This document shows, one piece after another, positions 7,654 to 15,253 of a stretch of 64,000 nt of DNA. A model generated the notes under the pieces. It worked only from the letters and a program-made list of their open reading frames with translations, was not told the DNA's origin and did no database searches. The stretch lies in the NCBI RefSeq assembly GCF_030709675.1, contig NZ_JAUZQD010000016.1, positions 1 to 64,000 on the forward strand, read 5' to 3'. A program made the position numbers and the translations under genes. The stretch is from Symbioplanes lichenis (GTDB taxonomy: Bacteria > Actinomycetota > Actinomycetes > Mycobacteriales > Micromonosporaceae). Each line of letters opens with the position of its first letter. The stretch's first letter is position 1.

Positions 7654-8504
7654 CCGTGGGTTTTCTGGGGCTGGGCCTCATGGGGCAGCCGATGGCCGCC
7701 AACCTGGCCCGCGCCGGCACTTCGCTGACGGTCTGGAACCGCACACCGGACCGCTGCGAGCCGTTGCGAGCCCTGGGCGCGACCGTCGCGGCTACCCCCG
7801 CCGAGGTTGTCGCCGCCGCCGACATCACCCTCATGATGCTCGCCCATCCCGAGGCGATCGACGCCGTCCTCGCCACCGTGCCGGACCTCGCCGGCCGGAC
7901 GCTCGTGCACATGGGGACCAGCTCGCCCAGCTACTCCCAGCGGCTGGGCGAGCGCGTCCGGGCGGCCGGCGGCCGCTATGTCGAGGCACCCGTGTCGGGC
8001 TCCCGCCGCCCGGCCGAGGAGGGGCAGCTGGTGGCGATGCTGGCCGGTGACCCGGCGGACGTGGCGCGCGTCCGCCCGGTGCTCGCGCCGATGTGCCGCG
8101 AGACGGTGAAGTGCGGCCCGGTCCCGCAGGGCCTGCTGATGAAGCTCGCCGTGAACATCTTCCTGATCACCACGGTCACCGGGCTGGCCGAGTCCTGGCA
8201 CTTCGCCGAGCAGCACGGCCTCGACACCGGCACGTTCGCCGCCGTGCTCGACGCCGGGCAGATGGCCAGCGCCATCTCCCGGGTCAAGGTCGCCAAGCTG
8301 CTGGCGGGCGACCTCACGCCGCAGGCCGCGCTCACCGACGTCCTGGAGAACAACCGCCTCATCGCCGAGGAGGCGCACGCGCACGGCACGTCGATCCCGC
8401 TGCTCGACGTTTGCCACGCGCTCTACCGGGAAGCAGTCGATCTCGGCCACGGCCGCGAGGACATGGCCGCCGTCGTCCGTGCCCTCGAGGCGCGGACGAA
8501 GTAG
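7650..8504 (+). CDS. NAD(P)-dependent beta-hydroxyacid dehydrogenase/imine reductase-like protein
   Basis: This 284-residue protein begins with the Rossmann signature GFLGLGLMGQPMAANLARAG, the GLGxMGxxMA pattern of the 3-hydroxyisobutyrate dehydrogenase family. It carries the substrate-loop motif EAPVSGSRRPAEEGQL and the catalytic-lysine stretch GLLMKLAVN. Family members reduce or oxidise beta-hydroxyacids or, with the Lys replaced, imines; the lysine is kept here. The exact substrate is unknown (3-hydroxyisobutyrate, tartronate semialdehyde and glyoxylate are family substrates). It is translationally coupled to the TetR gene. Confidence 0.88.
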   Translation: MTVGFLGLGLMGQPMAANLARAGTSLTVWNRTPDRCEPLRALGATVAATPAEVVAAADITLMMLAHPEAIDAVLATVPDLAGRTLVHMGTSSPSYSQRLGERVRAAGGRYVEAPVSGSRRPAEEGQLVAMLAGDPADVARVRPVLAPMCRETVKCGPVPQGLLMKLAVNIFLITTVTGLAESWHFAEQHGLDTGTFAAVLDAGQMASAISRVKVAKLLAGDLTPQAALTDVLENNRLIAEEAHAHGTSIPLLDVCHALYREAVDLGHGREDMAAVVRALEARTK

Positions 8505-8586
8505 GGGCTCTCCGGCTTTTCGCTGCTGGCCGGGGTCTCCGCGGTTAGGCTGACTGCTGGGTTGTTTGTCCTTGGGTGAGGTGCGC

Positions 8587-9858
8587 GTGGAGCAACCGGT
8601 TGAGGTGGACGTCGTCATCGTCGGCGGCGGTCTCGCCGGGCTCGCGGCCGCCCGCAGGCTGGACCGCGCCGGCATCGAGTGGCTGCTCGTCGAGGCCTCC
8701 GACCGGCTCGGCGGCCGGGTCGCCACCGACGTCGTGGACGGCTGGCACCTCGATCGCGGCTTCCAGGTCCTCAACACGGCCTATCCCCGGGTTCCCGCGC
8801 TCGTCGACATCGATGCCCTGGACATGCGCTGGTTCACCTCGGGCGTCCTGGTCCGCCGCGGCGGCAAGCTGCACCGGCTGGAGCACCCGCTGCGCCAGCC
8901 CCTGACCGCCCCGCAGACCCTGACCAGCCACGTCGGCTCGCTCGCCGACCGGCTGAAGTTCGCCGCCCTGGCGACGCGGTGCGCCACCTACCCGCCGGCG
9001 CGCCTGCTCGACGCTCCCGAGCTGACCACCCAGGAAGCCCTGCGCAAGGCCGGCCTCTCCCACCGCATGATCGAGGAAGTCCTGCGCCCCTTCCTCTCGG
9101 GCGTCTTCGCCGACCGCTCCCTCGACACGTCCAGCCACGTCCTGGCGATGGTCCTGCGCTCCTTCGCCCGGGGCAGGATCGGCGTGCCGGCCAACGGCAT
9201 GGGCACCCTGCCCGCCGCGATCGCCGGCCCGCTCCCCTTCCCGCAGGTGCTGGTGAACGCCCCGGTCCTCTCCCTCGGCCCCGGCATGGTCGTCACCGAC
9301 GGTGGCGAGATCCGCTGCCGCGCCGTCATCGTCGCCACGGACCCGGTCACCGCCTCCCGCCTGCTGCCCGCGATCCCCCAGCCCGACATGCGCGGCCTCA
9401 CCACCTACTACTTCGGCGCGGACCACGCCCCCCTCGCCGAGCCGACCCTCGTCCTCGACGGCGACCGCCGCGAGATCGTCGCCAACACGGTCGTCCTCTC
9501 GAACGCCGCCCCCGAGTACGCCCCGGCGGGCAAGAGCCTGATCTCCGCATCGACGGTCGGCGTCGCCGCGCCCTCCGGAGCCTCGGAAACGGTGATGCGA
9601 GTCGAGCTCGCCCGCCTCTACGGCGTCCCCACCGACGACTGGGAGCTCCTCGACGTCGTCCCGATCCCGCACGCCCTCCCCGCCGCCACGGTCCCCCAGT
9701 TCCGCCTCCGCAAGCCGGTCGCCCTGGGCAACGGCCTCTTCGTCGCCGGCGACCACCGCGACAGCCCGTCCATCCAGGGCGCCCTGGCCAGCGGCTGGCG
9801 CACGGCCGGCGAAGTCCTGTCCTCCCTGGGCGCCCTGGTCGGCCGGCGCCCCGGCTGA
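8587..9858 (+). CDS. FAD-dependent amine-oxidase/phytoene-desaturase-like oxidoreductase
   Basis: About 423 residues. The N-terminus has the FAD dinucleotide fold VVIVGGGLAGLAAARRL followed by the ADP-ribose Glu and the RLGGR(V)ATD motif of flavin-containing amine oxidases and desaturases. The C-terminus keeps the FAD-closing segment GLFVAGDHRDSPSIQGALASGW. No transmembrane helix is visible. GTG 8587 has GGTGAGG five bases upstream; GTG 8581 and TTG 8566 are alternatives. Homologous single-gene oxidoreductases occur across actinomycetes with unproven substrates. It is followed by a hairpin terminator and appears to be transcribed alone. Confidence 0.87.
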   Translation: MEQPVEVDVVIVGGGLAGLAAARRLDRAGIEWLLVEASDRLGGRVATDVVDGWHLDRGFQVLNTAYPRVPALVDIDALDMRWFTSGVLVRRGGKLHRLEHPLRQPLTAPQTLTSHVGSLADRLKFAALATRCATYPPARLLDAPELTTQEALRKAGLSHRMIEEVLRPFLSGVFADRSLDTSSHVLAMVLRSFARGRIGVPANGMGTLPAAIAGPLPFPQVLVNAPVLSLGPGMVVTDGGEIRCRAVIVATDPVTASRLLPAIPQPDMRGLTTYYFGADHAPLAEPTLVLDGDRREIVANTVVLSNAAPEYAPAGKSLISASTVGVAAPSGASETVMRVELARLYGVPTDDWELLDVVPIPHALPAATVPQFRLRKPVALGNGLFVAGDHRDSPSIQGALASGWRTAGEVLSSLGALVGRRPG

Positions 9859-9892
9859 CCAGTCCTCCGCCTGCGCCCCATGGTCCCCCAGC

Positions 9893-9911
9893 GCCCGTCC
9901 GGCAGACGGGC
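9893..9911 (+). terminator. Hairpin downstream of the FAD oxidoreductase
   Basis: GCCCGTC-CGGCA-GACGGGC forms a perfect 7-bp stem with a 5-base loop, 34 bases after the stop codon. There is no U-tract, as is common for actinomycete terminators. Confidence 0.45.
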
Positions 9912-9999
9912 AGACGGCACGCCGCGGGTCCGCGACCGGGGAACGCGCACCAGCGAGATATCGAAGCTTGACCGCCACGATCACGGGTAAACGGCCCTC

Positions 10000-10155
10000 A
10001 TGACCCAAGCCGACCAAGACCCCGAAGCCGCCCCCGGCAACCCCGACGAACCCCACCCCGCCCAGGAAGCCCACGGCGGCAGCATGGCCCCCGGCCTGGT
10101 CGACGACACCGGCCACCCCACCCCCGAAACCCCACCCGAGGACGACGAAGAGTAG
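10000..10155 (+). CDS. 51-residue acidic Pro-rich small protein
   Basis: ATG 10000 to TAG 10155 encodes MTQADQDPEAAPGNPDEPH... ending PEDDEE. Third codon positions are almost all G or C, as in the neighbouring real genes, and the composition (Asp/Glu/Pro with one GGSMAPGLVDDTGH core) is that of a small disordered acidic protein. There are no cysteines or hydrophobic segments. Only a weak purine run precedes the start. It sits between the terminator and the tRNA and probably has its own promoter. Function unknown. Confidence 0.5.
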   Translation: MTQADQDPEAAPGNPDEPHPAQEAHGGSMAPGLVDDTGHPTPETPPEDDEE

Positions 10156-10204
10156 ATCGCTGGCCCGCACCCGACGACACGGGATAGTATCGCCGCCGGT
10201 ATAC

Positions 10205-10278
10205 GGGGCGGTAGCTCAGTGGGTTAGAGCAGGGGACTCATAATCCCTCGGTCGCGGGTTCGAGTCCCGCCCGCCCCA
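10205..10278 (+). tRNA. tRNA with CAU anticodon (elongator Met or lysidine-type Ile2)
   Basis: The 74-base sequence folds as a cloverleaf: acceptor GGGGCGG/CCGCCCC with discriminator A, D-arm TAGCTCAGTGGGTTAGAGCA, anticodon stem GGGGA/TCCCT around loop CTCATAA, variable loop, and T-arm GCGGGTTCGAGTCCCGC. CCA is not encoded. It is not an initiator because position 1 pairs with 72. CAU is read as elongator methionine, or as AUA isoleucine if C34 is modified to lysidine; sequence alone does not settle this. Confidence 0.93.
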
Positions 10279-10432
10279 CGCTTGATCAGCGTCATGAATC
10301 GCTGCTCCACGTCCCGGCGGGCTCATTGAGCACGCCGCCCGGCGCTTTGGCGGCCCTTCGGAGCCCGTCGTCCGGGCGACATCAGCGCGGAGCATCTGGC
10401 GAATCGACCTACATCGTTGTTACCTTCGCCGC

Positions 10433-10732
10433 GTGGCCGGGCGACCGCGCAATCCGCACTCCGGGGACAACGGTGAGGGTGAACCGCCTTCTGACCACAG
10501 CCGAGATGAGCGGGCAGTGGGGTTGAACTCCGGCCAACCTGTCTGGACCGGCGAGGTCACCGAGCGCCTTCGCTGCTGCGTCTGCGGTGACGCCACCGAC
10601 GACGCCGACGACTATGTGTTGTTGCAGCTCACTGCCGGGCCGAGCGGGGCAGTGCAGTGGCTCGGGGCACATGCGGCACATCTCAATGGTGTCCTGGCGC
10701 GCGGGTTCGAGGTGGAAGTTCATCTCATGTGA
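10433..10732 (+). CDS. Small conserved-type protein with a CCVC motif
   Basis: The 99-residue frame has a disordered N-terminal third (RPRNPHSGDNGEGEPPSDHS) and a compact C-terminal part containing RLRCCVCGDATDDADDYVLLQL and WLGAHAAHLNGVLARGFEVEVHLM. The CxxC pair suggests half of a zinc ribbon. The second half resembles small actinobacterial hypothetical proteins I have seen with the same 'GAHA..LN..L..GF.VEVHLM' ending. The start is uncertain: GTG 10433 gives the full frame, but translation could begin further in, nearer 10523. Function unknown. Confidence 0.6.
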   Translation: MAGRPRNPHSGDNGEGEPPSDHSRDERAVGLNSGQPVWTGEVTERLRCCVCGDATDDADDYVLLQLTAGPSGAVQWLGAHAAHLNGVLARGFEVEVHLM

Positions 10733-10832
10733 GACGGACTCGCCGAGAGAACGCGCGTCCACAACCATGGCAAAGCCCAAGGGGTTGCGGTCGGCGCCGG
10801 GCCGCACGCAAGCTGTGGGGCGGAGGCGACTC

Positions 10833-11231
10833 ATGGCGGAACCCATCGATGGCTCGGCGATTCTGGACCCTGATCAAGCGTCGGCATATCTGCAGCGTTG
10901 GAAGGGCCGCGTCGATCGGCTGGCCGCCAACACGCAGGAGATGAGCGCGCGGCTGGGCCGGTTGCGGGCCACGGCGGGCGACGGCGAGGGTTTCGTCGAG
11001 GTGACTGTCGATTCCACCGGCGTGCTGGTCGACGCGACTTTCACCGAGCGGATTCAGCGGTACGGTCCCGAGGTCACCGCCCGGGCTTTGATGCGTGCGA
11101 TCCGGGCCGCGAGGCGCAAGGCCGGCGAGGAGGCTCGCGCCGTCGTGGTGGAGACGATGGGCGCCGACTCCCCGGCTGGGCAAGCCATTACGGCGCGACT
11201 GCTGGCGGAGGGTGATGCGCATGACGGATGA
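10833..11231 (+). CDS. YbaB/EbfC-like DNA-binding protein of an ESX-type gene set
   Basis: This 132-residue protein has the YbaB/EbfC layout: an N-terminal coiled helix (WKGRVDRLAANTQEMSARLGRLRA), a central beta-hairpin (VEVTVDSTGVLVDATFTE) and a C-terminal helix with ALMRAIRAARRKAGEEA. Standalone YbaB proteins coat DNA. Copies beside WXG100-type genes, as here and in mycobacterial ESX loci, are usual but their role is unsettled. ATG 10833 has GGAGG six bases upstream. The gene overlaps the next by 11 bases, indicating co-transcription. Confidence 0.82.
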   Translation: MAEPIDGSAILDPDQASAYLQRWKGRVDRLAANTQEMSARLGRLRATAGDGEGFVEVTVDSTGVLVDATFTERIQRYGPEVTARALMRAIRAARRKAGEEARAVVVETMGADSPAGQAITARLLAEGDAHDG

Positions 11232-11535
11232 GTTCAGCGTCGACCCGGGGCAACTGCTCCGGCATGCCGACGCTGTGGACGCCATACGAGCCCGGTTCCT
11301 GGCGGTCCGAGGCGCGAGCGCGGCGATTTCTGCGGACGGTTCTGCGTACGGAATGCTGTGCGGTTGGATCGCCGGCATCCTCGAGGCGCGCCATGCGGAG
11401 CAGGATGAGCTGGTCGCGTACGTGGAAGAGAATCTGTCTCTGGCGGCAGCCGCCCTGCGCTCGGCGAGCAGCGGTTACGAGGGCACCGACGACGACATCA
11501 GCCGGCAGATCCGGGCGGCCGGGGGCCTGGCGTGA
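11221..11535 (+). CDS. ESX-type (EspC/DUF2580-like) secretion-associated protein
   Basis: The 104-residue helical protein reads FSVDPGQLLRHADAVDAIRARF near its start, then a Gly/Ala turn (SADGSAYGMLCGWIAGIL) and a second amphipathic helix, ending YEGTDDDISRQIRAAGG. This helix-turn-helix hairpin with a YxxxDxxxS-type tail (YEGTDDDIS) fits type VII secretion targets of the EspC/DUF2580 group, where YxxxD/E is the export signal. ATG 11221 is preferred because GGAGGG (11207-11212) lies eight bases upstream. The neighbours are the YbaB-like and WXG100-type genes. Confidence 0.78.
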   Translation: MTDEFSVDPGQLLRHADAVDAIRARFLAVRGASAAISADGSAYGMLCGWIAGILEARHAEQDELVAYVEENLSLAAAALRSASSGYEGTDDDISRQIRAAGGLA

Positions 11536-12209
11536 GCAGTCCGCTGGTGGCCGACGCCACCGGGGCTTCGCTGGCCGACAGCTTTCTGGGCCTGCACCAG
11601 GCGGTCAGCAGCGGCGGCTGGGTCGACCAGGCTCTGGCCGGCGGCGCGTTCGCGGTCGAAGCCGCGGCCACGGTGCTCGACCCGTTCAGCGCGCTGATCG
11701 CCAACGGTCTGGGCTGGGCTATGGAGCACTTCGAGCCGCTGCGCGAGATGCTCGACCAGCTCGCCGGCATTCCGGACCGGGTGATCGCCCACGCCGAAAC
11801 CTGGAACAACATGTCCCGCGAACTGCTCGCCATGGCGAACGACCTCGACACGAGCCTCTCCCGCGACCTGCCCGACTGGACAGGCGACGCGGCGCGCTCG
11901 TATCAGGGCCTGATGGTCAACAACGTCGATGCGCTCGGCGGCCTCGGCGTCCTGGCCGCCACCATGTCGTCGGCCACCCAGGCCGCCGGCAACCTGGTCA
12001 CCTTCACCCGCGACCTGGTCCGCGACCTGATCGCCGACCTGGTCGCCCGCGTCATCGTCTGGGCCGCCGAGGCCCTGGCCATCGTGACCATCCCCGTCGT
12101 GGCAGCCCAGCTCGCCTCGGCGGTGGTCAAATGGGCCGGCCGCATCCTGGGCTACACGACGGCGCTGGTCGAAAGCCTCAAGAACCTGCGCCAACTGCTC
12201 GAAGGCTGA
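11532..12209 (+). CDS. WXG100-like type VII secretion target with hydrophobic C-terminus
   Basis: The 225-residue protein carries a Trp-x-Gly turn (LPDWTGDAARSYQ, about residues 115-127) flanked by long helices, as in WXG100/LXG-type secretion targets. The region before it resembles the helical start of polymorphic toxins. The last 70 residues are hydrophobic (VIVWAAEALAIVTIPVVAAQLASAVV). No C-terminal toxin domain is present, so it may be a membrane-active or partner protein. The GTG start overlaps the preceding stop (GTGA), so it is translationally coupled. No EccC-type secretion ATPase lies in the window. Confidence 0.75.
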   Translation: MSSPLVADATGASLADSFLGLHQAVSSGGWVDQALAGGAFAVEAAATVLDPFSALIANGLGWAMEHFEPLREMLDQLAGIPDRVIAHAETWNNMSRELLAMANDLDTSLSRDLPDWTGDAARSYQGLMVNNVDALGGLGVLAATMSSATQAAGNLVTFTRDLVRDLIADLVARVIVWAAEALAIVTIPVVAAQLASAVVKWAGRILGYTTALVESLKNLRQLLEG

Positions 12210-12237
12210 GGCGGTGACGAGGGAATCGCATGGCAGC

Positions 12238-12630
12238 TCAGCCGCCCACGAGCGGGATCAGGCGGATGAAGGAGATCTCGTTGTCGTGGCGGAGGTCGAT
12301 CCATTCGTCGAGGTCTTCGATCTGGCGGTCGCTGGTGAGCAGCACGAAGCCGTTGCCCGCGAACGCCGCGCACGCGATGTCGGCCTGCTGCTCCCAGTCG
12401 ATGCGGTGGGCGCCCGGCAGGCGGAAGCCTTGAGCCGTCTCGGTGGCCGCCGACGGGCGCACCAGGCCTTGGAAGACATCTCCCCCGGCCGCGTTGTGGC
12501 GCGCCACTTCGTCGCGGACGCGGAGGCGGAGCAGCTCGCGGGCGGTGATGCGGTCCGGGAGGTCCGGCAGCGTACGGGTGGCGATCTCGCGACCGGTCAT
12601 CGTCTCGTCGCGCAAACGGGCTTCGGCCAT
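12238..12630 (-). CDS. Small partner protein of the DUF4132 gene
   Basis: This 130-residue soluble protein starts MAEARLRDETMTGREIATRTL and ends with a segment rich in Asp, Ile and Arg (LLTSDRQIEDLDEWIDLRHDNEISFIRLIPLVGG). I do not recognise a named domain. ATG 12630 follows AGGGAG at a good distance and begins 13 bases after the stop of the DUF4132-type gene, so the two were probably one transcript. If the upstream gene is inactivated by its amber codon, this gene may be poorly expressed through polarity. Confidence 0.72.
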   Translation of the reverse strand: MAEARLRDETMTGREIATRTLPDLPDRITARELLRLRVRDEVARHNAAGGDVFQGLVRPSAATETAQGFRLPGAHRIDWEQQADIACAAFAGNGFVLLTSDRQIEDLDEWIDLRHDNEISFIRLIPLVGG

Positions 12631-12643
12631 GGTGGCTCCCTGG

Positions 12644-14860
12644 TCAGCGCGGCAACTGCCGCAGGATGGTGGCGTCCGTGATCTTGTCGTCGGCGGCGAG
12701 CAGGAAGGCCTTGGACAGGATCAGGGACAGGCGTTCGTCGTCGTCGAAGGGCAGGGTCACGCGGGCGCCACGGCGGCCCGGGACGATGCAGAGGTACGCG
12801 TCGTCGGGCTCCATCAGGATGTTGCCCGAGCCGAGGTGGATCTTGTAGACCGCGCGCGTGCCCCGCACCCGGAGGAAACGGTCGGTGAGCTCGCAGCGCG
12901 CGCCGATCGCGAGGCGCGGCAGCAGCCGGGCCAGGACGTCCCGGCGCACCTCGGCGCCGCCCGTCAGGGCCCCGAAGCCGGCACTGGCCCAGTACGCCCC
13001 GAAGCGGTGCTCGCCCCGGTCGGCCCAGCTGTCGTCGGCGGCGATCGACGTCACGCCGACGAACAGGTCGACGTCGCGCATCGCCTCGCTGAGCACGCGC
13101 GGCGGCACCTCGGTCACGGGCACCCGCTCCCAGACCCGGCCGTCGCGGCGGGCGAAACGTACCTGATCGGTGGTGCAGTATTCGACGGTGGTGTCGCGCC
13201 GGGCGACCTCGTCCTCGTGCACGATGCCGTGGAAGAACGACGCCTGCCAGGTCGCGGCGGCGAGCTCCTTGGTGGCCGTGCTCTCGTAGCCGCCGTCCCA
13301 GGGCCCCAGATAGGACGCCGACCAGCCACGCACCCGCAGCAACGCGCTCGCCTGCCGGTAGCGCAGGATGTGGCCGGCGAACCGATTCGAATAGGCGCGC
13401 GTCTGTTCCTCCGCCGGCGTGAGCCGATAGACCTCGCGGAACGCCTGCTTGAACGGCTGGCGGAAACCGGCCGCGCCGATCCGGTCACGCCAGGCGGCAA
13501 CCTCCGCGGCGCCGGCCGTCACGGGATGCCACAGCCGCACGACAGTGCCCGGGCCGCCGGCCGACTCGGGCAGGGACGCGCTCTACGTGCGCCCGTCGGA
13601 CGAGAACTCCCAGATCAGCCGCCGGGCGATCGAGCCCGTGACCGGGTGCAGAAGATAGCGCTCGCGCCACACCTCCCACTGCCACGTGCGGTCCTGCGAC
13701 AACAGGTCCTCCAAGCGGGCCCGCTCGGCGGCGAGTGTCTTGGTGACCTCCTTGGCCAGCACCCGCGCCTCGTCCACGTGTTCTTTCGCCGCGGCGCGCG
13801 GCGCCCGCACCGAAGCCTTCTCCCCCGCGACCTCCACGACGATCGTGCTGTCGTCGGACGCCGGCCAGCTCCGGCGCCCGTCCGCGTCGAGCCCATGGTC
13901 GTCGACGGCCAGCTCCAGCGCCTCGCCCGGAGCCCAGCCGCGCGCGGCGCCGAGCCGGTCCAGCGCCGTGCGTACGCGGGCTCGCAAGGGTTTGCTCCGC
14001 GTGACGACCGCCAGCCGGGCCAGGCCGCGCACCGCCCCCGCGTCCTCCCGGCCGGCCAGGATCTCCACGGCGGCCGTGGCCGTCAGGGCGGCCTTGACCC
14101 GCGCGCCCTGCCGGACCGGCTCCCCCGCCACGCCGGCCACCCGGGCGAGCACCAGCGTGGTCTCCTCCGACGGGTCCGACACCGCAACCGTCCAGCAGAG
14201 ACCGCGCACCAGCCAGTCGTGCTCGTCGTGCACCGCCACGGCAACGTTCGCGAAGGCACTCAGGATGCCGCGAACAGCCCCGGGCAGCTGTGGACCGGCC
14301 CCCACCAACGCCTCCGCGCGACGCAGCCAGCTCTTCGGCGGCACCGGCTTGGTGAGCGTTCCGGCGAACTCCAGCAAGGCAATGAGCGCCGGATCAGCAA
14401 CCAGCCCGCCGAGTGCGGCGCGGGCCGCCGGACCGAAGGCATCAAGCTTTGCCAACAGGTACGGCGGGAGCACGCCCGTGAGCCGGCCCAGCGCCCGCCC
14501 GTACTGCGCGGCGAGCCGCCGCCGGATCTCCCCGGGCATCTCCCACTCGCCGTAGATCCGCTCCATGGTCGCGGTCAGCGCGGCCTCGTGCTCGCGAACC
14601 TCCTCGAGCGGCACCTGCTGCGCGATGATCGCGGGCAGGTGATAGGCCTGCCCGTCGTAGGAGACCGGGTCGTCCCCGAGAGCCGCCAGCGCCCGCCCGA
14701 GATCGCCCGCCTCCCACGGCACCGGCTCCCGCGTGATCGCGTAGATCTCGGGCGCCGGATCGAAATCGGGCCAGTCCCGGGCCACGGCGGACATGTGCCA
14801 CCGCAGCGCGGCCAGCCGGGAACGCTCACCGGGCACAGAGGACAACAGCTCGGCATCCAT
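12644..14860 (-). pseudogene. DUF4132-domain (YehI/MolR-type) gene interrupted by an in-frame TAG
   Basis: One reading frame runs from about 14860 to 12644, broken only by TAG at 13583-13585. Upstream codes for a helical repeat-like region and the start of DUF4132 (RTWQWEVWRERYLLHPVTG... WEFSSDGRT). Downstream resumes in the same frame with the conserved C-terminal region (LWHPVTAG, RQPFKQAFREVY, YSNRFAGHILR, KIHLGSGNILMEPDDAYLCIVP). DUF4132 proteins continue through this junction, so TAG probably replaced a sense codon; TGG (Trp) is one change away. The C-terminal part has a possible internal ATG at 13540. E. coli YehI belongs to the same family, which is linked to MoxR/vWA ATPase systems. 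The N-terminal start is uncertain and the gene is shorter than many relatives. Confidence 0.8.
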
Positions 14861-15253
14861 GCCCGGCATCATGCCGAGGGGGTACGACAAGATTCCGCCC
14901 GGCGCCGAGGCGTGGAGAGACCCGCGGGAGGCCCGGCCGACGCTTATCACGCGCTTGGCCGGAACGGAACGGCCGTACGAATAATCCTTTCCGGGACCCG
15001 AACGGAAATGATCGGCCCCGGGTGAACCATCGGCGCCGTCACGCCCGGCCGATTATCCGATCAGCGCCCGGAAAGCCCGTTTCACACCCCCTCGAATAGC
15101 AACAAAGTACACCACCCGACACTTCTGGTGATCATGAATATTCGTGCGGTAGTGTCCGCTGCATTGCGGCCGGCATTCCATTTCGGGCACGTCACGCCCA
15201 TTCAATTCCGGCAATTTCCTGACGCGGAGCAGGTGATGGCGAGGTGAACGTCA
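14861..15253. promoter_or_regulatory. Divergent intergenic region, relatively AT-rich
   Basis: This 393-base gap separates the leftward DUF4132 gene from the rightward NTPase cassette. The part from about 15080 to 15190 is much lower in G+C than its surroundings (for example GAATATTCGTG and AACAAAGTACACC), as expected of promoters. I see no ORF with coding character, no hairpin terminator and no clear operator. Confidence 0.45.

Noticed and set aside
8545..10170. A 541-codon minus-strand frame opposite the FAD oxidoreductase and the small acidic protein.
   Set aside because: It has a Gly/Asp/Val/Arg-rich sequence with no motif; the plus strand carries the FAD-binding signatures.
12443..15025. 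An 860-codon plus-strand frame opposite the DUF4132 gene.
   Set aside because: It is antisense to clear DUF4132 motifs on the minus strand and has no recognisable domain.
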